Below, piece by piece: positions 38,431 to 46,566 of a stretch of 64,000 nt of DNA. The position numbers and the translations under genes were made by a program. This DNA is from Dermatophilus congolensis (GTDB lineage Bacteria > Actinomycetota > Actinomycetes > Actinomycetales > Dermatophilaceae): assembly GCF_900187045.1 (NCBI RefSeq), contig NZ_LT906453.1:620001-684000 (forward strand), given 5' to 3'. The notes under the pieces are model-generated. The model had not been told where the DNA came from, made no database searches, and worked only from the letters and a program-made list of their open reading frames with translations. Positions within the stretch are counted from its first letter, which is position 1; the number at the start of each line of letters is the position of its first letter.

Positions 38431-39366
38431 ATGGCTGTCTATAACGACGTTACGGAACTGGTTGGTCGTACGCCTTTGGTGCGAGTCAACCGCATCTTTG
38501 ATGCCAAGGCTGCGGGCGTGACCGTGGCTGCGAAATTGGAGTTCTATAACCCGGCGAATTCAGTGAAAGACCGTATCGGTGTGGCAATCATCGACGCGGC
38601 GGAAAAGTCGGGTGAGTTGAAGCCGGGGGGCACGATCGTTGAGGCGACGTCGGGTAACACCGGTATCGCGTTGGCAATGGTGGGTGCGGCGCGCGGGTAT
38701 GACGTTGTGTTGACGATGCCAGAGACGATGTCTAAAGAGCGTCGGGCGCTGTTGCGCGCGTACGGCGCTGAGCTTGTGTTGACACCTGGTGCGGGTGGCA
38801 TGAAGGCAGCGGTGGAGAAGGCCAATGAGATCGCGGACCAGCGTGGTGGGGTTCTAGCTCGCCAGTTCGCGAATGCTGCGAATCCGGCTATTCACGCGGC
38901 GACGACGGCTGAGGAGGTGTGGAGTGACACTGATGGTGAGGTGGATATTTTCATTGCGGGTATCGGGACTGGCGGGACGATTTCGGGTGTCGGCTCTGTG
39001 CTGAAGCAGCGCAAGCCTGGGGTCCAGGTGATCGGGGTGGAGCCTGCAGAGTCACCGATTCTTAATGGTGGAGAGGCTGGGCCGCACAAGATCCAGGGCC
39101 TAGGGGCCAATTTTGTGCCTGAGACGTTGGATCGTGGCGTGTATGACGAGATCATCGACGTGGATGCTCAGACGTCGGTGCAGTGGGCGCGTAAGGCAGC
39201 TACAGATGAGGGGCTGTTGGTGGGTATTTCTTCTGGTGCGGCGCTTGCTGCAGCGAATGAGGTTGCGTCGCGCCCAGAGAATGCGGGTAAGTTGATTGTT
39301 GTAGTGATTCCCAGTTTTGGTGAGCGCTACCTGTCGACGGTGTTGTTCGAAGATATTTTGGACTGA
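38431..39366 (+). CDS. cysK: Cysteine synthase A (O-acetylserine sulfhydrylase)
   Basis: The 311-residue PLP enzyme forms cysteine from O-acetylserine and sulfide. The PLP lysine lies in [11 protein letters not shown], the substrate loop is [10 protein letters not shown], and the phosphate cup is [10 protein letters not shown]. The length is normal. AAGGAGGGG precedes the ATG. No cysE follows, so serine acetyltransferase must be encoded elsewhere. Confidence 0.96.
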   Translation: MAVYNDVTELVGRTPLVRVNRIFDAKAAGVTVAAKLEFYNPANSVKDRIGVAIIDAAEKSGELKPGGTIVEATSGNTGIALAMVGAARGYDVVLTMPETMSKERRALLRAYGAELVLTPGAGGMKAAVEKANEIADQRGGVLARQFANAANPAIHAATTAEEVWSDTDGEVDIFIAGIGTGGTISGVGSVLKQRKPGVQVIGVEPAESPILNGGEAGPHKIQGLGANFVPETLDRGVYDEIIDVDAQTSVQWARKAATDEGLLVGISSGAALAAANEVASRPENAGKLIVVVIPSFGERYLSTVLFEDILD

Positions 39367-39487
39367 TTCTGTGGACGGGAAGGTCGTGGTGTACTGCCTT
39401 TGAGTTATTTGGCGGGTTCGAGGGTTGGCTCTCGGCTGTGTTCAGGTAACGTTGGGTTTGTACGCCGCGACTGTTCGTTTCGGTGTT

Positions 39488-39574
39488 GGAGGGCTCGCAT
39501 AGTGGCCTAGTGCGACGGTCTTGAAAACCGTTAGGGGTGCAAGCTCCTCGTGGGTTCGAATCCCACGCCCTCCG
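39488..39574 (+). tRNA. tRNA-Ser (anticodon TGA)
   Basis: An 87-base class II tRNA. The acceptor is GGAGGGC/GCCCTCC, the anticodon stem ACGGT/ACCGT with loop CTTGAAA, and it has a long variable arm. CCA is not encoded. Confidence 0.97.
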
Positions 39575-39745
39575 CGTAGTTCTGCACGTGTTTCGTGTGA
39601 GCAAGGTGTGAGTGAAAGAGGGCGTCAGCTTCCTGCGAGAGGGGGCTGATGCTCTTCTCTTCCTGAGGTTCCGCTGTGGGGGGATGCGTGGTGTTGTGTC
39701 CTGCGGGGCTGTGGATGCTCACAGGAGTGGCACAAAAGCAAAAAA

Positions 39746-39753
39746 TTGCGCAA
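39746..39753. promoter_or_regulatory. LacI-type operator core
   Basis: TTGCGCAA is a perfect palindrome with a central CG, the usual core of LacI-family operators. It stands 11 bases before the likely start of the regulator gene, so autoregulation is probable. The open frame itself begins at this TTG, which I therefore do not take as the start codon. Confidence 0.5.
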
Positions 39754-39763
39754 CCATATGTGC

Positions 39764-40828
39764 ATGGGTTCCGTGACGATGACAACTGTGGCCCGCGAGG
39801 CGGGCGTGTCGGTCAGCACCGTATCCCACGTCGTTAACGGTACTCGACCTGTAGCACCGGAGACTAAGCGACTGGTGCTGGAGGCAATGGAAAAGGTGGG
39901 GTTTACCCATCGTCCGGTGGCCCGGTCGCTGGCCGCGGGGTCTACGACAACCATCGGTGTGGCCATGTCGTTTCTGGCAAGCATTTATGGCCAGGAACTT
40001 GTCGCCGGTATTGAGGAAGAGGCGCTGCGTCACGGGATGCAGTTGCTGTTTGCCGATACCCGTGATGATGCTGAGCGTGAAGGACGTGTGATTGCGAACC
40101 TGCTTGCTCATCACGTGGCCGGAATGATCATCATGCCCAGCCCGTCATGGACGGGGACTGCGTTGCGTTTGTTGAATGAGCATGACACGCCGTTTGTTGT
40201 GGTTGATCGCCATCAGGATCTTGATGTTGATCAGGTGTGTGTGGAGAACGAGCAAGCCTCAGCAGCGATCGTCGATCATCTGTTGCAGATTGGGCATACG
40301 CGGGTCGGTTTTATTGACGGTATGGCTGGGTTGGCGACGTCTGCGGAGCGTAGGGATGGCTATCTGCTAGCTCACAAGCGTCGCGGTGTTCCAGTGGATG
40401 AGTCGCTGATGGTCAATGGTGGTTCGACTGAGCATGATGGCCGTAAAGCGATGCAGCATCTGCTGGCGATGCCCGCCGGGACTGCTCCGACTGCTGTTTT
40501 TGTCTCGAATGACGCGATGAGTATTGGTGCGGTGCGGGCGCTGCGCCAGGCGGGTATGCGGATTCCTGATGACATGGCCTTGGTGTGTTTCGATGAATTT
40601 CCGTGGGGTGACTTGTTGACTCCGCACCTGACGACGATTGCGCAGCCGTGCTACGCCCTAGGGGCTCGTGCAGTGCAGTTGTTGTTGCGTCGTTTGCAAC
40701 AGCCGGAAGTGCCTGGGCGCACGATCCGGCTTGCAGGTGAAATTAGCCATGGGACTTCATGTGGTTGCCGGGGTATTTCTGGGGGGATTGTTTCGCCGCA
40801 TGCCAAAGCTGAGGCGGCTTCTCGCTGA
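39764..40828 (+). CDS. LacI-family transcriptional regulator
   Basis: The 354-residue protein has the LacI helix-turn-helix and hinge at the N-terminus (VTMTTVAREAGVSVSTVSHVVNG) and a periplasmic-binding-protein-like effector domain from about residue 60, with IGVAMSFLASIYGQELVAGIEEEA at its start and DDMALVCFDEFPWGDLL near the end. The C-terminus ends in a Cys/Gly stretch. Starts at 39758, 39764 and 39773 are all possible; none has a strong ribosome-binding site. No sugar transporter is adjacent, so the regulon is unknown. Confidence 0.9.
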   Translation: MGSVTMTTVAREAGVSVSTVSHVVNGTRPVAPETKRLVLEAMEKVGFTHRPVARSLAAGSTTTIGVAMSFLASIYGQELVAGIEEEALRHGMQLLFADTRDDAEREGRVIANLLAHHVAGMIIMPSPSWTGTALRLLNEHDTPFVVVDRHQDLDVDQVCVENEQASAAIVDHLLQIGHTRVGFIDGMAGLATSAERRDGYLLAHKRRGVPVDESLMVNGGSTEHDGRKAMQHLLAMPAGTAPTAVFVSNDAMSIGAVRALRQAGMRIPDDMALVCFDEFPWGDLLTPHLTTIAQPCYALGARAVQLLLRRLQQPEVPGRTIRLAGEISHGTSCGCRGISGGIVSPHAKAEAASR

Positions 40829-41147
40829 GGGGGAGTGGGGTGGGTGTGTCGCGGCGTGTTCAGCGTGTTCTTGGTTGTCTGGCGCCACGAAGAACATCTA
40901 TAGATCGAAGATCTACTGTTGTCAGACTGGTGCGTGCTAGGCTGAAACTGGTTGCAAGAGCAGTTCCAAGCAATGTTCCAAGCAGTTTTGCACGGTGACA
41001 TCGACTCCCCGGTTCCGGGTAAGTCTGGATTCTGGTTTTCGGTGTTTGTTTTGCACGCAGGGCTAGTGGCCCTTCGTGGGATGGTTCGGCAGCCTCGACC
41101 TCGCGCAGTGCGAGGTCTTCCGGCCACCAGTAAATGAGGTTTTTCCC
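40829..41147 (+). promoter_or_regulatory. Upstream region and leader of the cold-shock gene
   Basis: No protein gene is seen in these 319 bases. Near the 3' end a short hairpin CCTCGC/GCGAGG (41099-41115) precedes the GAGG ribosome-binding site. Two similar stretches, GAGCAGTTCCAAGCAATG and TTCCAAGCAGTTTTG, lie near 40958-40990. Cold-shock genes often have long structured leaders that control translation with temperature, and this one could work that way. Confidence 0.4.
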
Positions 41148-41351
41148 ATGGCACAGGGTACCGTCAAGTGGTTCAACGCTGAAAAGGGCTTCGGCTTCAT
41201 CGCCCAGGACGGCGGCGGCCCCGACGTCTTCGTGCACTACTCGGCTATTCAGACGAACGGTTTCCGCTCCCTCGAAGAGGCGCAGCGTGTGGAGTTCGAA
41301 GTCACTGAGGGCCCCAAGGGTCCCCAGGCCGACAACGTTCAGCCGCTCTGA
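41148..41351 (+). CDS. Cold-shock protein (CspA family)
   Basis: The 67-residue OB-fold protein binds single-stranded RNA and DNA. RNP1 is KGFGFIA and RNP2 is VFVHYSAI, with [13 protein letters not shown] at the start. The length is exactly that of the family. The ATG at 41148 is preceded by ATGAGG. Frames that continue upstream are not conserved. Followed by a strong terminator. Confidence 0.96.
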   Translation: MAQGTVKWFNAEKGFGFIAQDGGGPDVFVHYSAIQTNGFRSLEEAQRVEFEVTEGPKGPQADNVQPL

Positions 41352-41399
41352 TCTGACTGATCTTTCTCGTTCGTGCCGTTTGTGACGGCGCGTTCGTAG

Positions 41400-41443
41400 A
41401 CAATGCCCGGTGGCTGCGCTTTGCGCAGCTGACCGGGCATTGT
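41400..41443 (+). terminator. Terminator after the cold-shock gene
   Basis: ACAATGCCCGGT (41400-41411) and ACCGGGCATTGT (41432-41443) pair exactly and enclose a second perfect stem, GCTGCGC/GCGCAGC. Confidence 0.88.
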
Positions 41444-41493
41444 TGTGTGTGGGGCATCCGTATGTGTGGGGGCGCCTGTGAGGGAGGCAGGTT

Positions 41494-42156
41494 ATGCGGG
41501 TGAAGTTTCGTTTTGAGGGGCACTCGGGATGGGCAGCGGCGTTATGTGGGATTTCGCTGTCGGTAGTGGCTGTTTACCAGGTGGTTTCGCTGCTTGCCAG
41601 GCCGGTGCTGTTGGCGTTGTCGCCTGCAGTATTGGCGATGTTGACTGGTTCGCGTACTGCACTGGTTGCTTTGGGGGTGCTTGCGGCTGGTCGGGGTGAG
41701 CCGTGGTTGCTGGCATTGGTGGTGAGCATTGTTTCGATCATGAAGTTTCACTGGGTGTATTGGTGGGCGGGTGCGCTGTGGGGTGAGAAAGTGATGATCA
41801 CCCTGGCGGGAGGCTCACCGCGGGCAGTGAAACGAGTGGAACGGGCTGAGGTGGTGGTGCGTCGGTATCGCGTTTTGGCGGTTGCGCTTGCATATGTCCC
41901 GTTGCCGCTGCCGCGTGAGTTGATTTATGCATTGCTGGGGCAGTCGCGGGTGCGGTTGTGGGTATTTGTCGTGGTGGATGTCGTGGCAGCGGTGGTGACG
42001 CAAGTGAGCTTTTTTGCTGCTGGTGTTGCATTGGGAGAGTCAGCACTGCCGTTGATTACTTTTTATGCCAAGTGGGTTGGTGTTTTTGCCGTGGCAGTGA
42101 TGGCGTTGGCTGGGGCGCGTTGGTGGTGGGGTAGAAGCGAGCAGAAGGCGGTTTAG
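41494..42156 (+). CDS. DedA/VTT-like membrane protein
   Basis: The 220-residue protein has about five hydrophobic segments and a central PLPLPRELIYALLGQSRV stretch, which resembles the re-entrant loop region of the SNARE-associated/VTT (DedA) family. These proteins translocate undecaprenyl phosphate or phospholipids. The N-terminal acidic motif usual in DedA is not clear, so the assignment is moderate. Its stop codon overlaps that of the convergent LCP gene by four bases. Confidence 0.6.
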   Translation: MRVKFRFEGHSGWAAALCGISLSVVAVYQVVSLLARPVLLALSPAVLAMLTGSRTALVALGVLAAGRGEPWLLALVVSIVSIMKFHWVYWWAGALWGEKVMITLAGGSPRAVKRVERAEVVVRRYRVLAVALAYVPLPLPRELIYALLGQSRVRLWVFVVVDVVAAVVTQVSFFAAGVALGESALPLITFYAKWVGVFAVAVMALAGARWWWGRSEQKAV

Positions 42157-43685
42157 CAGGCTGCTGCTGCGTCAGCGTCTGTAGCGTCCTCAACGGTGGG
42201 AGTGGCTGGGGCAGGTGTGGTGTTGGAGGGGGCGCTGATGCTGTTTTCTGGGGTGGGTGTGGGTGTTGGACGGCTACGGAAGGCTGGTGGGACGGCGCGG
42301 CCGTCAGTGTAGGTGGGGGTGGGCAGAGGCTGCCCGAACATGGATGCCTGGATCATTTCGCGGATGTGTCGGTAGTCCGGGTTTGCCACGTTTGTGTTTG
42401 ATGCGTTGAGGCCGAAGCTGCGAATTTTTCCTTTTTGCATTTTTTCGACGAGATCTGCCCAGGCGGGTAGGTGGTCTTGGGGTACGTCGGTGTGGATGTG
42501 TTCGTTGATGACCGCTGCAACTTGGGGGAAACGGTCGATCATCGTCCATGGGTCGACTTGTTTAACGAGGGCGTTGACCATGCAGCGTTGGCGTGCGGTG
42601 CGGTTGTAGTCGTCGGTGGTGGCGCGGCCGCGGGCATACCACATGGCGTGATAGCCGTCGAGATGTTGTACGCCGGGTTCTATCCAGCCTTTGATGGATC
42701 CGGGGACGATATTGCCGTTGGTGACTTCTCCGCCAATGGGGATGCGGTGTTTGACGTTGATGTCGACACCGCCCATGGCGTTGACGAGTGCTTGGAAGCT
42801 TTTCATGTCGATGACAACGGAGTAGTCGGGAGTGAGCCCAGTGATTTCGGAGATGGACTCTTTGAGGGCTGTCAGGCCAGGGCGTGGATCGCCGGGATAG
42901 AGGTGTGCGTGTTCTTCGCCTTCTGTCCATACCTCGTTGAGTAGGCAGTCTTCTTTGCAGCGGAAGCCATTGGGGTGAATTTTGGCTAGAGGGCTGCTGC
43001 TGGGGAAGGGTGCGTTTTCGAGGTTGCGGGGTATGGAGACCAGCAGGGTGTCTCCGGTTTGGGTGTCGATGCTGGCCATCATCATTGAGTCGGTGCGTAC
43101 GCCGGGGCGGTCTTTTTGTGCGTCAGAGCCGACGAGGAGCACGTTGACGTGGGGGATCCCGGCCCAGGGGTCTTTGCCGATGCCTACTTCTTTTCCTTTA
43201 GGAGCTGATGCGGAAAAGACGTTACCGACGAGGTTTGAGGTGATGAAGACATATTGCATGGCTCGTGCGGTGGGGGCGATGAGGGCCGCGATGAGAAGGA
43301 ACGCTGTCAGCCCTGCGAGGGCTTTTTTGGTGCGTCCTGCTGGTGAGGGCCAGTTGAGGTCGGCGGTCCAGATGAGGCTTGCGATGAGCAGGAGGATGAA
43401 GATTCCTGCTGCGATGGCTAGAGGTATAAGGAGGGTGGGGTTGGTGGCTACGAGAATTGCGGCTTTGGTGGGGCCGATAGCGATGGCTGTTAGGGCGCTT
43501 GCGACGATGCCCAGGACAAAAAAGCTGAGGAATAGGCCCCCGGCGAGGGTGCGGCCGCTGAGCATGAGTCCGGCACCGGGAAGGATGGTTCCTGCCAGGA
43601 TTCGTGTCATGAAGGTGCGTAGGCGGCGGGGCTGTGCCGCAGGGCGGGGAATTACCGTCTGACGCACGCTCGGGGTTTCCGTCAT
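42153..43685 (-). CDS. LytR-CpsA-Psr (LCP) family wall glycopolymer ligase
   Basis: The 510-residue protein has a basic cytosolic start, about four hydrophobic segments at residues 25-150 and an extracellular LCP domain at about 175-410. The domain shows LLVGSDAQKDRPGVRTDSMM (the conserved Asp and Arg-x-Asp), SIPRNL, ALKESISEITGL and YNRTARQRCM. LCP enzymes move teichoic-acid-like or arabinogalactan-type polymers from a lipid carrier to peptidoglycan. The C-terminal 70 residues are Pro/Thr-rich. It has more membrane segments than the usual one. Confidence 0.9.
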   Translation of the reverse strand: MTETPSVRQTVIPRPAAQPRRLRTFMTRILAGTILPGAGLMLSGRTLAGGLFLSFFVLGIVASALTAIAIGPTKAAILVATNPTLLIPLAIAAGIFILLLIASLIWTADLNWPSPAGRTKKALAGLTAFLLIAALIAPTARAMQYVFITSNLVGNVFSASAPKGKEVGIGKDPWAGIPHVNVLLVGSDAQKDRPGVRTDSMMMASIDTQTGDTLLVSIPRNLENAPFPSSSPLAKIHPNGFRCKEDCLLNEVWTEGEEHAHLYPGDPRPGLTALKESISEITGLTPDYSVVIDMKSFQALVNAMGGVDINVKHRIPIGGEVTNGNIVPGSIKGWIEPGVQHLDGYHAMWYARGRATTDDYNRTARQRCMVNALVKQVDPWTMIDRFPQVAAVINEHIHTDVPQDHLPAWADLVEKMQKGKIRSFGLNASNTNVANPDYRHIREMIQASMFGQPLPTPTYTDGRAVPPAFRSRPTPTPTPENSISAPSNTTPAPATPTVEDATDADAAAAC

Positions 43686-43965
43686 CGTTTCCTGTCTTGC
43701 CGGTTTGAGGAGATCTTGGGGGTGAATTCGTCTATTCTGCCGTCCGCTGTCTTCTGCAACGTGTAACTGTACGTGTGGAATTCCGGCGGCAGGGTGGATG
43801 AATGTATACGAACTCTGGGCTGAAGCCGGTTGGTGTGCCCCGTGGTGAGAGGTTTTGGTGAGTGTGTGCCTCGTTTTGAGTTTGGGGTGTCTTGGCGGGT
43901 AGTGTGGTGGTGCTGTGATGCAGACGCAGGTAAGAGTTTTCTTGCCTGGTAAGTGTCATATGCGT

Positions 43966-44056
43966 GGAGGTGTCGCCTAGTCCGGTCTATGGCGCCCGCC
44001 TGCTAAGCGGGTTTGGGGGTTAAACCCCATCGAGGGTTCAAATCCCTCCACCTCCG
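43966..44056 (+). tRNA. tRNA-Ser (anticodon GCT)
   Basis: A 91-base class II tRNA. The acceptor is GGAGGTG/CACCTCC, the anticodon stem CCCGC/GCGGG with loop CTGCTAA. A long variable arm, GGGGTTAAACCCC, is visible. CCA is encoded directly after it (44057-44059). Confidence 0.97.
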
Positions 44057-44063
44057 CCACATC

Positions 44064-44106
44064 AAAGGCCCGAAACTTTTTGCTCATCAAAAAGTTTCGG
44101 GCCTTT
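44064..44106 (+). terminator. Terminator after tRNA-Ser(GCT)
   Basis: AAAGGCCCGAAACTTTTTG (44064-44082) pairs exactly with 44088-44106, a 19-bp stem with a five-base loop. Confidence 0.9.
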
Positions 44107-44357
44107 GGGTTTTGGAGGTTTCGGGACAGGTGGCAGGAATAAGGCCTTCAGTCGGGTGAACTGTTGCAGCATGGATGAGAGGTGAGCGTGCCGCTGTTGA
44201 TGGAAGTGGTGGCGGGCATGCGGGTCGGTTTCTGGGTTTTTCTTTGTGATGTTTTTGCTGGTGGCAGGCATGTAGGTGCGGATTCAGGGTTTGCTGGTCA
44301 CTCGATTTGGTCTTTTCCGCTCAACTCGAGTAATGTCTTCCTTGTTGCGAGCGACAA

Positions 44358-44430
44358 GCACCCGTAGCTCAACGGATAGAGCATCTGACTACGGATCAGA
44401 AGGTTTGGGGTTCGAATCCCTACGGGTGCG
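44358..44430 (+). tRNA. tRNA-Arg (anticodon ACG)
   Basis: A 73-base tRNA. The acceptor is GCACCCG/CGGGTGC, the anticodon stem TCTGA/TCAGA with loop CTACGGA. CCA is encoded (44431-44433). The A at position 34 is the expected target of the TadA enzyme encoded at 50482. Confidence 0.97.
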
Positions 44431-44437
44431 CCACAGT

Positions 44438-44471
44438 AAATCGGAACCGATCATCGGTTCCGATTTTTTTG
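44438..44471 (+). terminator. Terminator after tRNA-Arg
   Basis: AAATCGGAACCGAT (44438-44451) pairs with ATCGGTTCCGATTT (44453-44466) and runs into a tract of seven or more Ts. Confidence 0.93.
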
Positions 44472-44531
44472 TTTTGATGCACCTGCTCGCCAATCGTTGT
44501 ATAGCGACAAGTCGAGAAATACAGGCTCGCA

Positions 44532-44569
44532 TTGAGGGGCTGGGCCGTATCAACGGCCCAGCCCCTCAA
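44532..44569 (-). terminator. Terminator of the Amidase_6 gene
   Basis: TTGAGGGGCTGGGCCGT (44532-44548) pairs with its complement (44553-44569), starting about 33 bases past the stop on the minus strand. The 3' flank there is not a long U-tract. Confidence 0.8.
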
Positions 44570-44602
44570 AATAATTACTTGCTAGCTTATTCCTGGCACG
44601 GA

Positions 44603-45865
44603 TCAGCGCGGGGAGTAGAAGAAGACCTCAGCATTCGGGTCGTGACGCATGATTGCGTTGAGCGGCTGGTTCAGCTTGTCAGCAGAGTGGTAGGTCACTA
44701 GCAACCCGAAGGCAGTAACACCAGTCACCACAGCGCTGTGGCTAATACGGTTGTTCTTCGACCACTTGAACTGCACGATGTCGCCAACTTTGGCATTTGC
44801 CGGATCACGGAACATCACAGCCCGATCCGGGTTAGCGCGCATGAAGTCACCCAACTTCGAGGCGTTAATCCAGCTCAAGCTTGTCTTCACCGACTGGGGG
44901 CTTGGGTTCTGAGTACCACCCTTGAAGTACCAAGCCTTATCGCTGCTAAATGCACCCGGAACGTTCGACCATCCACCGGCATTCAAAACCTGCGATACAA
45001 AGTTGGTGCAGTCCACGTTGCGCCACGTCGGGTACTGCTTCTTGTTGTGGAAGTACACGTGCTTCCAGGCATACGCGACCGCTTTCTTACGGTCGTAGAC
45101 ACTGCTCGTCTCACCAGGCTTGTCTCCTGGTTTTTCACCTGGCTTCTCGCTTGGCTTTTCACCTGGCTTTTGGCCATCGTTGCCAGGCTTGCTCGGCTTA
45201 TTTCCTGGGGTTTTATCTGCTCGGCCCGGAATCTTGGCTAGCTTGGCAACAATCTCAGGAGAGTCAGGCTTGCCTTTGAACTTCTTCGCAGTGCCAGCAG
45301 GCTTAGAAGGAAGCTGCCCCAGCACATCGGCTGCTGCAGGGCCAGCCATCTGGCGCTGCTCTGGGGTCATGTTGTCATTTTCTTTTGCCCCCTCCAGCTG
45401 CCATGTGCCGTTCACTCGCTTAAACGTGTAGCAGCGCTGACGAGATTCCGATGCGTAATCACCCACGCCCTGGTTGGGGTTACGCAGCTTCAAACGCGTG
45501 GTGTCTGTGGTGTTCACGGTGGCTGTGTCACCGTTGGTCTTGATTCCATCGACCTTCACATCCACCGTGCTGCGGTCGAACATCTTGTCGCTGTCAGTGT
45601 TCTGCTTCAGCTGACCAATTTCGTTCTTATCTTGGTTGAGGCTCTTCAAAGCCTCTTGCGAGTACCGGTTCGTCGGTAGAGCCTGCTGTGATTTTTGTTC
45701 CGCGGTGGCGGTAGCTGTTCGGTTTTCCTGATAATTCTTAATCACAGATACGGCGAGCTCAGCGGTGAGGTTTTCACCCTGATTAGTTGACGCATGCCCG
45801 GCTGATGCCGGCAAGGCGGCGAGAAGAAGTGCTCCGGCTGCTGTCGCTGCAATGGTTCGACGCAC
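44603..45865 (-). CDS. Secreted Amidase_6 domain protein with KPGE repeats
   Basis: The 420-residue protein has a signal peptide (VRRTIAATAAGALLLAALPASAGHA), an N-terminal domain of about 200 residues rich in Asn, Gln and Thr, a Lys/Pro/Gly/Glu repeat linker at about residues 230-260 (KPGEKPSEKPGEKPGDKPGE) and a C-terminal Amidase_6 domain. The domain starts with RKKAVAYAWKHVY, has the probable nucleophile in NVDCTNFVSQVL and ends with SHSAVVTGV. It is likely a wall or peptide amidase of the NlpC/P60-like fold. I chose the GTG at 45865 because AGGAG precedes it. An ATG at 45943 with a G-rich upstream stretch is a second possibility. Confidence 0.86.
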   Translation of the reverse strand: MRRTIAATAAGALLLAALPASAGHASTNQGENLTAELAVSVIKNYQENRTATATAEQKSQQALPTNRYSQEALKSLNQDKNEIGQLKQNTDSDKMFDRSTVDVKVDGIKTNGDTATVNTTDTTRLKLRNPNQGVGDYASESRQRCYTFKRVNGTWQLEGAKENDNMTPEQRQMAGPAAADVLGQLPSKPAGTAKKFKGKPDSPEIVAKLAKIPGRADKTPGNKPSKPGNDGQKPGEKPSEKPGEKPGDKPGETSSVYDRKKAVAYAWKHVYFHNKKQYPTWRNVDCTNFVSQVLNAGGWSNVPGAFSSDKAWYFKGGTQNPSPQSVKTSLSWINASKLGDFMRANPDRAVMFRDPANAKVGDIVQFKWSKNNRISHSAVVTGVTAFGLLVTYHSADKLNQPLNAIMRHDPNAEVFFYSPR

Positions 45866-46566
45866 ATGTACTCCTACGAGGATCTGTGAGGTGTATGCCC
45901 TCCCCGATCGGGTGGCATGAGGGTCCCAGGCGGTCTTCAACATCCCCCCAACTCCCTTTCAAGCCGGAACATTACGCCGCAGCGCAGGAAAGCCCAGGGC
46001 CCCACATGTGGGTGCTTTTCCCAAGCGTTTCAATCAAACACAAACCCCCGGCATCTGAGTTGTTATTGCAGTTGGGGAGCTGTTTGCAGCCTCAAATAAG
46101 GTCTTGGCAAACTGCGTATATTCGTAATCCGGTACTGAGATCACCCAAATATGTGGGTTACGTGGTACCCACCCGGTGATATGTCGCTCAGGTAGCACTC
46201 ATGAAAAGTGCAGATTTCAGGCGTTGCTCATTCACCAAAAACCCGACTACCTGAATCAGTGCAAAGTGCTTTCCACCCCAAGGAAAAAGCACAGCAGCAA
46301 CAAGCCCCCCTCGCACATCTGCCTCTGGCCGAAAACCCAGCCCTCCAGCCAAGCCAGCCACACAACCGGCTTAAACTAGCTTCCCTGGGAAAAGCTGCAG
46401 CACAAGCAGATTCATGCATATGTCCATCGCCTTGACTGCTTCCCACCAACCCAACTTTTACGCCTGAGGTGGGGCCACACCAACCCGGTGGCCCCACCTC
46501 AGGCGTACCTCCTTCACGCCGCCCCACTCCTTGCCTAACTCAACGCTCACATCACAGAGGAACACC
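45866..46566. other. 700-base intergenic region with several dyads
   Basis: The gap lies between two divergent genes for secreted proteins, Amidase_6 and GH16. No protein gene is supported. A nested structure at 46141-46179 (TCACC with GGTGA, GGGT with ACCC) and a CCCACATGTGGG palindrome at 46001-46012 are visible. A perfect 18-bp hairpin lies at 46461-46505. I looked for a c-di-AMP riboswitch, common ahead of wall hydrolases, and did not find its conserved blocks on either strand. Confidence 0.5.
46461..46505 (+). terminator. Strong hairpin upstream of the GH16 gene
   Basis: CGCCTGAGGTGGGGCCAC (46461-46478) and its exact complement (46488-46505) form an 18-bp stem 61 bases before the GH16 start. 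No gene lies just upstream, so it either ends an unannotated RNA or lies in the GH16 leader. No U-tract follows. Confidence 0.6.

Noticed and set aside
45866-46566. c-di-AMP (ydaO) riboswitch ahead of the wall hydrolase genes
   Set aside because: Conserved blocks such as CAGCTAACCTCG and GGGGTGAA are absent on both strands; the same was checked before 12336 and 14034.
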